This document shows, piece after piece, positions 45,049-54,562 of a DNA stretch of 64,000 bases. The stretch lies in NCBI GenBank assembly GCA_038323965.1, contig JBBQHM010000002.1:1-64000 (forward strand), read 5' to 3'. Position 1 is the stretch's first letter, and the number at the start of each line of letters is the position of its first letter. The notes beneath the pieces are model-generated. The model saw only the letters and a program-made list of their open reading frames with translations. It searched no databases and was not told where the DNA came from. Source of the stretch: JBBQHM01 sp038323965 (GTDB lineage Bacteria > Verrucomicrobiota > Verrucomicrobiia > Chthoniobacterales > UBA10450). The position numbers and the translations under genes are program-made.

Positions 45049-45594
45049 TTACCCATCGGTTTTCTTTGCCTTCGCTTTTTGCGGAATGATTAACTTTTGG
45101 CCGACCTGCAATTTGTGCGGATCATCGATGTGATTGACCGCCAGTAGATCATCGAACGGCACCTTGAATTTCTTCGCGATGATCAAGGGATTATCCCCCT
45201 TGGCGACGGTGTAATATTTCAGCGGTTCGGCGCTGCTTTTCCGATCGTCTTTCGCGACGATTTTCTGCGTGCTCTTCGCTTTAGGATCCTCCTTGACGGG
45301 CGCGACAAATGGCTGCGGCGCCACCGCGGCTGACGCCTTCGCCGCCGTCGCGATCGCGACCGGCGCCGGCAGATTTCCCTGCCGGCTCTTCATGGCGTTA
45401 AACGCGATAATTCCCGCTACCGCGACGATATGAAGCAATAACACGATCAGGAGCGCGCGCGATAACTTCATGTTGGGCTCACCCATCTCCTCGAAGTCTG
45501 CGACGTCCGGAACTCCGAGCCGGCGACGCGTGGCCGTCGCCCGCAATTTTTTATGGCGCTTAATTTTTGGAAAACGAAAGGTCGGGAGTTTCAT
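45049..45594 (-). CDS. Membrane-anchored LysM-domain protein
   Basis: The 181-residue protein has a basic cytoplasmic tail, one membrane helix (about 43-65) and a Pro/Ala/Lys-rich linker. A single C-terminal LysM domain (YYTVAKGDNPLIIAKKFKVPFDDLLAVNHIDDPHKLQVGQKLIIP, from about 127) binds the GlcNAc backbone of peptidoglycan. It begins 2 nt after murD and is part of the dcw operon, so it likely acts in the septal wall. This is not a standard dcw gene and may be a lineage-specific divisome part. Confidence 0.88.
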   Translation of the reverse strand: MKLPTFRFPKIKRHKKLRATATRRRLGVPDVADFEEMGEPNMKLSRALLIVLLLHIVAVAGIIAFNAMKSRQGNLPAPVAIATAAKASAAVAPQPFVAPVKEDPKAKSTQKIVAKDDRKSSAEPLKYYTVAKGDNPLIIAKKFKVPFDDLLAVNHIDDPHKLQVGQKLIIPQKAKAKKTDG

Positions 45595-45596
45595 AA

Positions 45597-46928
45597 TTAA
45601 TCAGGCAAGGCCTGTACCAGTTTGCGAAATTGATCGCCCCGATCCGCGTAACTCTTGAACATGTCGAAGGATGAAGTGCCGGGTGAAAAGAGCACCACCT
45701 CGCCCGGCTGAGCGATCGCGCGCGCGCGATCCACGGCATCGGCGAGCGAGCTTGCGACGTCACAGGTCACGACCCCCTGCCAATCGCTGCAAATCCGATC
45801 CGCCATCTCGCCGATCAGCACGGCGGCGCGAGTTTTTTCCCGCAGCAGGGTGCGCAGCGGTTGGAAATCGAAACCCTTGTCCTTGCCGCCCGCGATCAGC
45901 ACAACCGGCTTGCTCTGCGCCTCTAGCGCTTTCTCGACGGCATCGAGGTTCGTTGCCTTGGAATCGTTGATGTAAGTGACGCCGGCGACCTCGCGCACAA
46001 ATTCGCAACGATGCGGACGCGGCTCGTATCCTTGCAACGCGGCGACCATTTTTTCGAACGGCACGTCACGCGCTACGCCCACTGCGAGCGTGGCCATGAG
46101 ATTCTCGATGTTGTGCGAGCCGCGCAGTTTCGTGTCGCTCATGCGCAAAACCGCTTCGCCTCGGTAGACGATCGAGCCGGCCGCAAATTGAAAGTCAGCG
46201 CGCTCGCTGTACGCACTGAAAGAAATGGGACGGGCCTGCAACGGCGGCAATGATTCCGCGGCGTTGACGATCGCAACATCGGACGACGTCTGGTTTTCGA
46301 AAATGCGCAATTTCGCAGCGCGATATTCGCCGAGAGAGGTGTAGCGATCGAGATGGTCGGGCGCGAAATTCAGCCATAATGCAATGGCCGGCCGAAAAGT
46401 TTTGATCGTTTCCAGCTGGAAAGAGCTGACCTCGACCGTCAGGACATCGTAGCGATCCTGTTCGCGCACGACGTCGGAAAGCGGCTTGCCGATATTGCCG
46501 CACGCGATCGTCCGCTGGCCCACTCCGTTGAGCATTTGCGCGATCAACTCGGTGGTCGTCGTCTTGCCGTTAGTTCCAGTGATGGCGACGACCGGTTTGG
46601 TGGCGAAGCGAAAGGCCAGCTCAAGCTCGCCAATCAATTCCGCGGGCTGTGACGAGAAGTTTTTCGCGAGTGCAGAATCGGGATCGATGCCAGGGCTCAG
46701 CACCACCAGCTGGTAGGAGCCGCCGTCTTTTTCTGCGGCCGGTCCAGCGATAATCTCGACGTCGTTCTTGCGCAGATTATCAAGGGTGGACTTCAGCAGT
46801 TTTTCTTCAGGAGCGCTGTCCAGCACGGTTACGCGTGCTCCTTCACTTTGCAGAAGCAGCGCCGCCGCGCCCCCGCTCAGACCGGCGCCCAGCACCGCGA
46901 CTTTCGTATTTGCGTAACGCCCGTTCAT
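45597..46928 (-). CDS. murD: MurD, UDP-MurNAc-L-Ala--D-Glu ligase
   Basis: MurD adds D-glutamate to the peptidoglycan precursor. From ATG at 46928, overlapping the mraY stop by 4 nt, the 443-residue protein has an N-terminal Rossmann region (VAVLGAGLSGGAA), the ATP site GTNGKTTT at 118-125, LNFAPDHLDRY, HNIENLMA and NDSKATNLDA. The longer frame to 47012 runs into mraY and is rejected. Confidence 0.97.
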   Translation of the reverse strand: MNGRYANTKVAVLGAGLSGGAAALLLQSEGARVTVLDSAPEEKLLKSTLDNLRKNDVEIIAGPAAEKDGGSYQLVVLSPGIDPDSALAKNFSSQPAELIGELELAFRFATKPVVAITGTNGKTTTTELIAQMLNGVGQRTIACGNIGKPLSDVVREQDRYDVLTVEVSSFQLETIKTFRPAIALWLNFAPDHLDRYTSLGEYRAAKLRIFENQTSSDVAIVNAAESLPPLQARPISFSAYSERADFQFAAGSIVYRGEAVLRMSDTKLRGSHNIENLMATLAVGVARDVPFEKMVAALQGYEPRPHRCEFVREVAGVTYINDSKATNLDAVEKALEAQSKPVVLIAGGKDKGFDFQPLRTLLREKTRAAVLIGEMADRICSDWQGVVTCDVASSLADAVDRARAIAQPGEVVLFSPGTSSFDMFKSYADRGDQFRKLVQALPD

Positions 46929-48025
46929 CGCAGTTTCAGCGTCGCCAATCCAAGCAGCGCGAACATCCCCGATAGAATCCAGAAACGGACGATCACGGTA
47001 TTTTCCTTCCACCCGCCAAGTTCAAAATGATGATGGAGAGGCGACATCGCGAAGATGCGTTTGCCGGTGAGTTTGAAACTCAGGACCTGCAGGATTACCG
47101 ACACCGCTTCGATGACAAAAACGCCGCCCACGATTGCAAGCAACAGCTCCTGTTTGCAGCAGATGGCGACGACGCCAATCATTCCGCCGATCGCGAGCGA
47201 ACCGGTATCACCCATGAAAACTTTCGCGGGATGACAGTTAAACCAAAGAAAGCCCAGTCCCGCGCCCGCCAGCGCCGCACAGATAACGGTCAGTTCGCCG
47301 GTGAAGGGATAGAACGGGACCTGCAGATACTCGGCGATCTTATAATTGCCGGCGGCATAGGCGAGCAGCGCGTAGGCAAACGCCACGGTGATGGTGCATC
47401 CGATCGCGAGGCCATCGAGTCCATCAGTGAGATTGACGGCGTTGGAAGACCCCACAATGACGATCGCGAAAAAAACGAGTGTGAACCATCCCATGTTGCC
47501 GGTAACCGGCGTTTTGAAAAACGGCAGATAGAGTGAACGCGCCTGCACTTCGAGGAGCGGGCTCGTCAGAAAAACAGCGGTGACTCCGGCGGCGAGAAGA
47601 ATTTGAAAGAGAAGCTTCACGCGTCCGGGCACGCCATCCGACTTTTTCTTGGTGACCTTCAGGTAGTCGTCCACGAACCCAAGGACTCCGAGATAAATCA
47701 TGCTGCCGAGAACGAGCCAGACGAAGCGGTTATCGGGGCGCGCCCAAAGCACGCTCGAGATGAAAACCGCGGCGATCACGAGCACTCCACCCATGGTGGG
47801 CGTTCCTTTTTTTCCGCCGTGAAGCTCAGCCAGATGCCGCACTTCGTCCGCGGTCCGGATTGGCTGCCCGACCTTAAGAGAGATTAGTTTTCGGATAACG
47901 AAATTGCCGGCCACAAGGCAGATCGCGAACGCCGTGATCGCCGCCGCCACGGCGCGGAAGGTGACGTAGGAGAAAACATTGAAGCCGCCGAATTGTTCGC
48001 TGAGGCGATGCAGGTAGAACATCAT
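46925..48025 (-). CDS. mraY: MraY, phospho-MurNAc-pentapeptide transferase
   Basis: MraY joins the UDP-MurNAc-pentapeptide to undecaprenyl phosphate, forming lipid I in the membrane. The 366-residue, ten-helix protein has GTPTMGGVLV (75-84), the catalytic FVDDYLK (Asp119/120), NAVNLTDGLDGLA and MGDTGSLAIGG, and a C-terminal HHHFELGGWKE. It overlaps both murF (4 nt) and murD (4 nt), and is co-translated with them. Confidence 0.98.
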   Translation of the reverse strand: MMFYLHRLSEQFGGFNVFSYVTFRAVAAAITAFAICLVAGNFVIRKLISLKVGQPIRTADEVRHLAELHGGKKGTPTMGGVLVIAAVFISSVLWARPDNRFVWLVLGSMIYLGVLGFVDDYLKVTKKKSDGVPGRVKLLFQILLAAGVTAVFLTSPLLEVQARSLYLPFFKTPVTGNMGWFTLVFFAIVIVGSSNAVNLTDGLDGLAIGCTITVAFAYALLAYAAGNYKIAEYLQVPFYPFTGELTVICAALAGAGLGFLWFNCHPAKVFMGDTGSLAIGGMIGVVAICCKQELLLAIVGGVFVIEAVSVILQVLSFKLTGKRIFAMSPLHHHFELGGWKENTVIVRFWILSGMFALLGLATLKLR

Positions 48026-49416
48026 CGCGCGTGCACCTCCGTGAGTTGGAGCTTCGCGAATTCTTCGATCACGCGTTCCGTTCCGGCCGAGCGGCTTCCT
48101 TTAACGAGAACAAGATCGCCCGGTGCCACCGATTGCGCGAGAAGCTCGCTGGCCGCGCGCACATCTTTCGCGGCGCTGCTTTTCGCCAGTCCGCAGCGGC
48201 GCGCCGCCTCAGCGATGGGCGCACTCTTCTCGTCGGTGGTGATCAATTCATCGATCGAAAGTTCGGCCGCAGTCTCGCCCACTTCGCGATGCCCCTGCGC
48301 GGATTCGGCACCGAGCTCGCTCATGTGCCCGAGTACAGCGATGCGTCGCCCGGTCGAATCGAGTTCCGCCAGCGTGCGCAGCGCAGCTTTCATCGAGTCA
48401 GGATTCGCGTTGTAGCTGTCGTCGATAAATTGCACGCCGCCGATTTCACGCATTTGCAGGCGCGCGCGGGTCAAAGGCGCCCCGTGCAAACCGGCGGCGC
48501 ATTCCTCGAGTGTCATGGCGTAAACACGGCCCGCCGCAGTCGCGAGCAACGCGTTCTGCACCATGTGCAAACCCGGGACCGGAAGCTGCACGCGCGCACG
48601 ATGAGAGCGCTCGGAGATGGTGAACTCCGCCCCTTCCGCCGTCTGCGCGATCTCGCTCGCGCGAATCGTTCCGTGGTGAACCCCGGCCAGCATGACGCGC
48701 GCTTTGGTGCGTGCTGCAATCGCTTCACTAAACGGATCGTCCGCATTCAAGATCAAATAACCTTCCTCGCTGAGAGCCTCGGCCAGGTCGCCTTTTTCTG
48801 CTGCGATCGCTTCGCGCGAACCCATATATTCGATGTGCGCGACGCCGATGTTGGTGATGATCGCGGCGTCCGGCCTGATCAATTTCGCGAGTGCCGCTAT
48901 TTCGCCACGATGATTCATCCCGATCTCCCAGACCGCGATCTGGTCAGCGCTCGTCGCTTCCAGGATCGTGCGCGGAACGCCAATATGATTATTGAAATTG
49001 CCTTCGGTTTTCGTGACCCGGAATCGTCGCGCCAGGACCGATGCCGTGAAGTCTTTCGTGCTCGTCTTGCCGTTGCTTCCGGTGATGCCAATGACGATGA
49101 GCGAAAGCGATTTCCGATAATTGGCCGCCAGCTGTTGATAAGCGACCAGCGTGTCGTCCACCCGAACCAACGCGATCCCTCCAGGCGCCGAACCGTTCCA
49201 TTTCCGATCGACGATTGCGGCCGCGGCGCCGGCCTGCGCGACTTGCCCGATAAATTTGTGCGCATCGAAGTTTTCGCCTCGCAGCGCCACGAAAAGGTCG
49301 CCCTGCTTTATCGTCCGCGAGTCAGTACTAACTCGCGTAATCATAGTGGTCCCGTCGCCGCCGACGAGTTCGCCCCCGGCAAATTGCGCAATGGTGGAAA
49401 GCGGTAACGGATCCAT
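48022..49416 (-). CDS. murF: MurF, D-Ala-D-Ala adding enzyme
   Basis: MurF attaches D-Ala-D-Ala to UDP-MurNAc-tripeptide. The 464-residue protein has DSRTIKQGDLFVALRG, the ATP site GSNGKTST at 113-120, EIGMNHRGEI, GVAHIEYMGS and IDDSYNANPDSM. The start overlaps the murE stop by one base (TAATG). Confidence 0.97.
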   Translation of the reverse strand: MDPLPLSTIAQFAGGELVGGDGTTMITRVSTDSRTIKQGDLFVALRGENFDAHKFIGQVAQAGAAAAIVDRKWNGSAPGGIALVRVDDTLVAYQQLAANYRKSLSLIVIGITGSNGKTSTKDFTASVLARRFRVTKTEGNFNNHIGVPRTILEATSADQIAVWEIGMNHRGEIAALAKLIRPDAAIITNIGVAHIEYMGSREAIAAEKGDLAEALSEEGYLILNADDPFSEAIAARTKARVMLAGVHHGTIRASEIAQTAEGAEFTISERSHRARVQLPVPGLHMVQNALLATAAGRVYAMTLEECAAGLHGAPLTRARLQMREIGGVQFIDDSYNANPDSMKAALRTLAELDSTGRRIAVLGHMSELGAESAQGHREVGETAAELSIDELITTDEKSAPIAEAARRCGLAKSSAAKDVRAASELLAQSVAPGDLVLVKGSRSAGTERVIEEFAKLQLTEVHAR

Positions 49417-50894
49417 TAGAATTCCACCGGTAAATCGGCGAGCGCCCGGCGCGCCATCTGCATGTCGTCAAACGGGATGGTGTGGTCCGCGAATTCCTGA
49501 TAGGTCTCGTGGCCCTTCCCGGCGATCAGCACGATGTCGCGCGGCTGGGCCAGTGCGATGGCGCGCGCGATCGCTTCGGTTCGATCCGTGATTTTCTCGT
49601 AGCGTTCTCCACGAAAACCTTTCTCGACTTCCGCGATAATCGCGTCGGGATCTTCCTTGCGCGGATTGTCAGACGTGATGATGCCGAAATCTGCGTGTTG
49701 ATCGACCATCGCACCCATTTGAGGTCGTTTGTTTCGGTCGCGGTCCCCGCCGCAACCAAAGACGACAATCAATTTGCGCGGCTCAAGTTCACGCAGGGTC
49801 TTAACGACATTTAGAAGCGCGTCCGGCGTGTGCGCATAATCGACGAACACCTGGAATTTCCGTTTGGCCGGCACCGCTTCGAGTCGCCCGGGAACCTGGG
49901 GCGACAGACCAAGGCTCACGATGGCATCGCGCAGGCTGACACCGAGCGCGGTCGCAGCAGCGAGCGCCGCCATCGAATTCGCAACGTTGAAACGGCCGAT
50001 CAACGGAACGCGCACCAGATAACTTTTACCATCCGCGTCCAGCTGGTACGAGGTCCCGCCGAATTCCATCCGGTAATTCGAAGCGCGATAATCCGAATGT
50101 GAATTCATTCCGTAGCCGATGACCGGCACCTTGCCTGCAATTCGCTCAATAAGTTTTTCGCCAAAGCGATCGTCGCGATTGATCACGGCAATTGGTTTTC
50201 GCTTTTTTTGCTGGAGCGGGAGTGCGTCGAATAACTTCGCCTTCGCCTCAAAATACTTTTCCATCGTCCCATGAAAATCGAGATGGTCCTGCGTTAGATT
50301 CGTGAAGACCGCGACGTCCCATTCAAGATCGCGCACCCGCTCCTGCGCCAGCGCGTGGGACGAGACTTCCATCGCGGCGGCGCGACAGCCGGCATTCACG
50401 ATTTGCGCGAGCAGTTCCTGCAAATCGAGCGACTCCGGCGTGGTGCGGGTGGCGGGTAAAACGCGGTCGCCGATTTCGTAACGAACCGTGCCGATCAACC
50501 CGCAGCGGACGCCGGCTTTCTCGCAAATGTGCTTCAACAAAAAGGTCGTGGTGGTCTTGCCGTTCGTACCGGTAACTGCCGCCATCTTCAACTGTCGGGC
50601 TGGATAGCCGTAGAAGGTCGCCGCCAGATTCGCCATCGCGGAGCGGGTGTCATCAACGACCAGGCAGGTCGCGCGCGCGTTCTGCATCTCACGTTCGGCC
50701 ACGATCACTGTGGCTCCCTTCTCGACGGCCTGGTCGACGAATTGGTGCCCATCGACCTGCTCGCCGCGCAGGGCGACGAAAAGGGAGTTTTTCTGCACTC
50801 GCCGCGAGTCATACGCGATACTTTCCACGTTGCGATCTGGCTGCCCGATGATCGCGCGAGGTGATATCGCGGCGGCGAGAGTTTTGAGTTGCAT
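49416..50894 (-). CDS. murE: MurE, UDP-MurNAc-L-Ala-D-Glu--meso-DAP ligase
   Basis: MurE adds the third residue of the stem peptide. The 492-residue protein has DSRRVQKNSLFVALRG and the ATP site GTNGKTTT at 109-116, then TRTTPESLDLQ, FTNLTQDHLDFHGTM, and DNPRKEDP from 409. The DNPR motif predicts meso-diaminopimelate rather than lysine. It sits 28 bp after ftsI. Confidence 0.97.
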   Translation of the reverse strand: MQLKTLAAAISPRAIIGQPDRNVESIAYDSRRVQKNSLFVALRGEQVDGHQFVDQAVEKGATVIVAEREMQNARATCLVVDDTRSAMANLAATFYGYPARQLKMAAVTGTNGKTTTTFLLKHICEKAGVRCGLIGTVRYEIGDRVLPATRTTPESLDLQELLAQIVNAGCRAAAMEVSSHALAQERVRDLEWDVAVFTNLTQDHLDFHGTMEKYFEAKAKLFDALPLQQKKRKPIAVINRDDRFGEKLIERIAGKVPVIGYGMNSHSDYRASNYRMEFGGTSYQLDADGKSYLVRVPLIGRFNVANSMAALAAATALGVSLRDAIVSLGLSPQVPGRLEAVPAKRKFQVFVDYAHTPDALLNVVKTLRELEPRKLIVVFGCGGDRDRNKRPQMGAMVDQHADFGIITSDNPRKEDPDAIIAEVEKGFRGERYEKITDRTEAIARAIALAQPRDIVLIAGKGHETYQEFADHTIPFDDMQMARRALADLPVEF

Positions 50895-50922
50895 GGGTAT
50901 TCGACGCGCGAGCCAGGGGTGC

Positions 50923-52686
50923 TCAACGGCGAGAATGATTGGTTGCGGCGACCCTTTCAGCCGTCATCGTTTTCCCAAGTTCTTCGTGCGGTTGAAGATC
51001 AAGATAGCGCGCTGCTTTCTCGGCGATGCGGGAAAAAATCGGCCCCGCCACCAGTCCGCCGTAGTTCAGTTCCGGCTTTGTCGTCTTGGCATCGTCCAGC
51101 ACGACAAACCCCACGAATTGCGGATTGTCCGCCGGAAGAAATCCGCTGAAGGAGACGACAAATTTCCCGGTGTCATATCCGCCCTTGGGGTCGACCTTTT
51201 GCGCGGTGCCGGTCTTGCCCGCAATCGTAAACCCGGGCACGGCCGCCGCCGCCGCGGTGCCACGATCGCTCACCACGCCGCGCAACGCATTCGCTACCTG
51301 GCGCGCAATGTCGGGGCTGATCACCTGTCGCACCACCACCGGCGAAAATGTCGCGACGGTCTCACCCTTGGCATTGGTGATCGATTTCACGATGCGTGGG
51401 GTGATGAGCTTGCCACCGTTTGCGATGGTCGACATCGCAACCGCCATCTGCAGCGGCGTGACACCGACCTCGTGACCCATCGGAATTCGCGTGATCGAGA
51501 TTTTGCTCCACGCTTGCGGCGGCCGGATGACTCCGGAAATTTCGCCCGGCAACTCCACTCCGGTCCGCTCGCCAAACCCGAAGCGCCGGATGTACTCGTA
51601 GAACTTCTGCTCGCCGATGCTGAGCGCGAGCTTCGCGGCGCCGATGTTACTCGAGTGCACCAGAATATCCTGCACGCTCAGTTCCCCGTAACCCTTGTGG
51701 TCGTGCAACGGCCGGCCGCCGAAATTCCAGAGGCCGTTTTCGCAAAAGATTGTCGTGTCCGGGCGAACCTTTTTCTCATTGAGCGCCGCGGCCGCGGTCA
51801 CAATTTTGAAGGTCGAACCCGGCTCCATCATGTCGATTACCGCCCGGTTCTTCATCTGCTCCGGCTTCGCCTCCGCCCGTTCGTTCAGGTCGAAGTTTGG
51901 GCGATTCGCCATCGCGAGAATTTCCCCGGTCTGCGGGCGCATGAGAATGATCGTCGCTTTTTCCGGGCGAAATTCACGGCACGCCGCGTCGATCTCATTC
52001 TCGACGATATTCTGAAGATTCAGGTCAATCGTCAGCTGCACCTGATAGCCGTCGCGCGAGGCGCGTTCCTGCCCGCGATACATCACGATTTCCTGCCCGG
52101 CACGGTTGTGCTCGATGTAACGGTAACCATCCTGGCCGTGCAGATATTCATCCATCGATGCCTCGACGCCCTGGATTCCCTTGTGGTCGAAATCCGTAAA
52201 TCCCAGCACGTGGCAAAGCATGGCGCCGTTGGGATAAATGCGGGTCGCGTCGCGTTCGAAGTAAACGCCCCGCAGATTCGCCTTCTGCAGATCCTGGCGC
52301 AATAAAGTCGCCACTGTGGCCGGCACTTCGCGCTGGATAATAATGTAGCGCCGCCCGCCCTGCAGCTTTTCCGCGACTTCGTCTCGATCGAGTTTCAGGG
52401 AGCGACTGAGCAGCGAAATCGTGGCTTCGAGATCTGTGATGTGGGTGGCGTCCGCCACCACGGTGTCGACTGGCACATTGTGCGCGAGCGTCTCGCCGTT
52501 GCTATCCACGATCGTGCCGCGTTCCGCGTAGATCGGTTGTTTGTAAACGTGCTTCTCCGCCGCCAGTCCGGCGTACTCGTCATGCTTGACGATCTGGAGA
52601 AAGACGAGCCGGAAGGAAAATGCGCTAAAGAGCGCAACGAATCCCACGCAAACCAACGCGCACCGTGTCCGGCCGTTCCATCTCAT
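50923..52686 (-). CDS. ftsI: FtsI (PBP3-like), septal transpeptidase
   Basis: FtsI crosslinks septal peptidoglycan in the periplasm, partnered with FtsW. The 587-residue protein has one N-terminal membrane helix (8-32), the R1 block ERGTIVDSNGETLA, and a transpeptidase domain with SxxK (Ser291-Lys294 in EPGSTFKIV), SSN (345-347) and KTGT (491-494). It overlaps the small ftsL by 4 nt. There are no PASTA domains. Confidence 0.96.
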   Translation of the reverse strand: MRWNGRTRCALVCVGFVALFSAFSFRLVFLQIVKHDEYAGLAAEKHVYKQPIYAERGTIVDSNGETLAHNVPVDTVVADATHITDLEATISLLSRSLKLDRDEVAEKLQGGRRYIIIQREVPATVATLLRQDLQKANLRGVYFERDATRIYPNGAMLCHVLGFTDFDHKGIQGVEASMDEYLHGQDGYRYIEHNRAGQEIVMYRGQERASRDGYQVQLTIDLNLQNIVENEIDAACREFRPEKATIILMRPQTGEILAMANRPNFDLNERAEAKPEQMKNRAVIDMMEPGSTFKIVTAAAALNEKKVRPDTTIFCENGLWNFGGRPLHDHKGYGELSVQDILVHSSNIGAAKLALSIGEQKFYEYIRRFGFGERTGVELPGEISGVIRPPQAWSKISITRIPMGHEVGVTPLQMAVAMSTIANGGKLITPRIVKSITNAKGETVATFSPVVVRQVISPDIARQVANALRGVVSDRGTAAAAAVPGFTIAGKTGTAQKVDPKGGYDTGKFVVSFSGFLPADNPQFVGFVVLDDAKTTKPELNYGGLVAGPIFSRIAEKAARYLDLQPHEELGKTMTAERVAATNHSRR

Positions 52687-53051
52687 CTGGTGCTCGTTTT
52701 ATTCGCGACGGGTTGAATCGCGTCCTCGGGCCGATCGCGTAATGGCAGGGCCAGGCGGACGATATTTGTCTCCGCAATGGGCACCATTTTTAAATAACCT
52801 TCCTTGATCCGCCGCTGCAGCGCCGACCTCGAAGTGAGCGCGGCAATCTGTCCGCAGGCGACGTCGCTTTGCATTCGCGTTGCGATGAGCTCGTTCTCCA
52901 GCACCTTTTTGCGGTCCCCCTGGCGGTGAAGTTGTAACGACAAATAGACGTAACTCAGGCCCGTGATTGCGACGAACGCAGTGATGACGATCCAGCGCGC
53001 GAGCGAGGCCGCGTTCACCTGGTTGAATGCTTTTCGTCTGGGACGCGACAT
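52683..53051 (-). CDS. ftsL: FtsL-like divisome protein
   Basis: The 122-residue protein has a short basic tail, one membrane helix (about 17-40) and a heptad-like periplasmic coiled coil (LHRQGDRKKVLENELIATRM...). Sequence similarity to FtsL is weak in general, so the call rests on size, topology and position between rsmH and ftsI, the standard place. The start overlaps the rsmH stop by one base (TAATG). It would form a complex with FtsQ and FtsB. Low-risk call by context. Confidence 0.8.
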   Translation of the reverse strand: MSRPRRKAFNQVNAASLARWIVITAFVAITGLSYVYLSLQLHRQGDRKKVLENELIATRMQSDVACGQIAALTSRSALQRRIKEGYLKMVPIAETNIVRLALPLRDRPEDAIQPVANKTSTR

Positions 53052-54049
53052 TATATTTTTTCAGCGACGCGAAGTTTCGCACTGCGGGCCCGCGGATTGA
53101 ATCGCTGCTCGTTTTCGCCCGGCTCGACTGGCTTGGAAGTCACGAGCCGTAAATCGTGCTCGGGATTCGCCCGTGGCTCCGGCCATTCCGGACGATCCAG
53201 AAACTCGCGGCTGCGCGCCCGGAAGAAATTCTTCACGATGCGATCCTCCAGCGAGTGGAATGAGATCACTGCGATGCGCGCGCCGCTCTCGAGCCGCGCC
53301 GTCAATACGCGCAGGCCCGCTTCCAATGCCCCAAGCTCGTCATTCACTTCCATCCGCAACGCCTGGAAAACCTGCGTGGCCGGATGGCGGCGACCGTGAC
53401 GTCCAACGGTCTTCTCGATCACCTTCGCCAGCTGCAAAGTCTCGGTAAATGGAATGGATTTTCGCAGCTTCGTTATCTGGGTTGCAATCCGGCGCGCGGC
53501 GGGCTCCTCGCCGAGGTCGCGGAAAATCCGGATCAAATCTTCTTCCGCATACGAATTGACGATGGTCGCGGCCGTGAGTTCGCGGCGCGGATCCATCCGC
53601 ATATCGAGCGGACCGTTTCGCATCAGGCTGAAACCGCGTTCCGCCGTCTCCAGTTGATGTGAAGAAACGCCGACGTCGAGAAGTGCACCGCCAATTTTTT
53701 CGATCCCGAGTTTATCGAGCACCACATTCGCCTCGCGAAAATTCACCTGCCGTAACGTGATGCGATCACCGTATTCGGACAGATGTTCCCCCACCTCCAC
53801 GATTGCATCTGGATCCTGGTCGAGCGCTATGACGTCCGCGCCTGCTTTCAACAAGAGCTCGGAATGACCGCCCCCGCCGGCGGTGGCGTCAACCACTACC
53901 GCGCGCGGTTTTGGCGCCAGCAGCTCCACCGCTTCGGGTCCGAGAACGGGCCGGTGATAAATGAACTCTTCCATTTCTTGCGCCTCCTCCTCGATAGCGA
54001 GCGGACCGGTGGCGAACCAAACTGGACGTTCGAACAGCAGTGCGTTCAT
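53051..54049 (-). CDS. rsmH: RsmH, 16S rRNA cytosine-1402 N4-methyltransferase
   Basis: RsmH (MraW) methylates C1402 of 16S rRNA with SAM. The 332-residue protein has YHRPVLGPEAVELL, the SAM loop VDATAGGGGHSELLL, LDQDPDAI, LLDVGVSSHQLE, and RNGPLDMRMD. The C-terminus has ISFHSLEDRIVKNFF. A shorter start at MEEFIYHRP (residue 26) is possible; I keep the ATG at 54049, which lies 2 nt after the mraZ stop. Confidence 0.96.
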   Translation of the reverse strand: MNALLFERPVWFATGPLAIEEEAQEMEEFIYHRPVLGPEAVELLAPKPRAVVVDATAGGGGHSELLLKAGADVIALDQDPDAIVEVGEHLSEYGDRITLRQVNFREANVVLDKLGIEKIGGALLDVGVSSHQLETAERGFSLMRNGPLDMRMDPRRELTAATIVNSYAEEDLIRIFRDLGEEPAARRIATQITKLRKSIPFTETLQLAKVIEKTVGRHGRRHPATQVFQALRMEVNDELGALEAGLRVLTARLESGARIAVISFHSLEDRIVKNFFRARSREFLDRPEWPEPRANPEHDLRLVTSKPVEPGENEQRFNPRARSAKLRVAEKI

Positions 54050-54051
54050 GT

Positions 54052-54507
54052 TTACAGACCGATGAGATTGGCGACGTGCTGGTAGGTCGGCGTCTCGTCC
54101 TCGTGCGCGCGTTTCCAGCGCTGCCGGTTCCAGATTTCAAATCGACCGCGGCCGCCGACGAGAGCGACTTCGCCGCGGAGATTCATCTTTTTGCAAAGAT
54201 CATCCGGCAGCACGAGGCGTCCCTGTTTATCGACCACCACGTGTTGTGATCGAGCGTGCAGCTGGCGCGAGAAGACCCGGCGCTGGGCCGCGGGGATATT
54301 ACCGTCGATTTCTGCGACGCCGCTCATGCGCAGAAGTTCGGCCGGGGACATGACGAGCAGATATTGATTCTGCGCATCCGGCAAAAGGATCAATTCTTCG
54401 CCTTCATCGCGCCGCCAGCGCGACGGAATGGTGATGCGATTTTTATCGTCAATCGCATGGCGGAATTCTCCGGCGTAGAACGGTTGTTGGAGATCGGCAG
54501 CTTCCAT
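54052..54507 (-). CDS. mraZ: MraZ, transcriptional regulator of the dcw cluster
   Basis: MraZ is a ring-forming DNA-binding protein with two SpoVT/AbrB-type units. It binds GTGG-type direct repeats at its own promoter. In this 151-residue protein both units are visible: HAIDDKNRITIPSRWR near the N-terminus and VVVDKQGRLVLPDDL at about 90-104. It heads the dcw operon. Its probable operator is directly upstream (54523-54562), four boxes at 10-bp spacing over the promoter. Confidence 0.95.
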   Translation of the reverse strand: MEAADLQQPFYAGEFRHAIDDKNRITIPSRWRRDEGEELILLPDAQNQYLLVMSPAELLRMSGVAEIDGNIPAAQRRVFSRQLHARSQHVVVDKQGRLVLPDDLCKKMNLRGEVALVGGRGRFEIWNRQRWKRAHEDETPTYQHVANLIGL

Positions 54508-54522
54508 CTGGAAAAGGGTCGT

Positions 54523-54562
54523 GAATCCACTTCAATCCACTTTGACCCACTTTAAACCACCT
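54523..54562 (-). promoter_or_regulatory. MraZ operator: four GTGG direct repeats at 10-bp spacing
   Basis: On the minus strand there are four tandem 10-bp units: AGGTGGTTTA, AAGTGGGTCA, AAGTGGATTG and AAGTGGATTC. All have GTGG in register, so all four face the same side of the helix. Such TGGG/GTGG box arrays are the known MraZ target in other bacteria. They overlap the -10 region of the promoter and lie about 16 nt before the mraZ start. Confidence 0.9.

Noticed and set aside
48031..49407. Plus-strand ORF of 458 codons opposite murF
   Set aside because: Shadow frame caused by high GC; murF motifs on the other strand are unambiguous.
50647..52305. Long plus-strand ORF (552 codons) opposite ftsI and murE
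   Set aside because: Arg/His-rich shadow translation of strongly conserved cell-wall genes; no domain or start signal.
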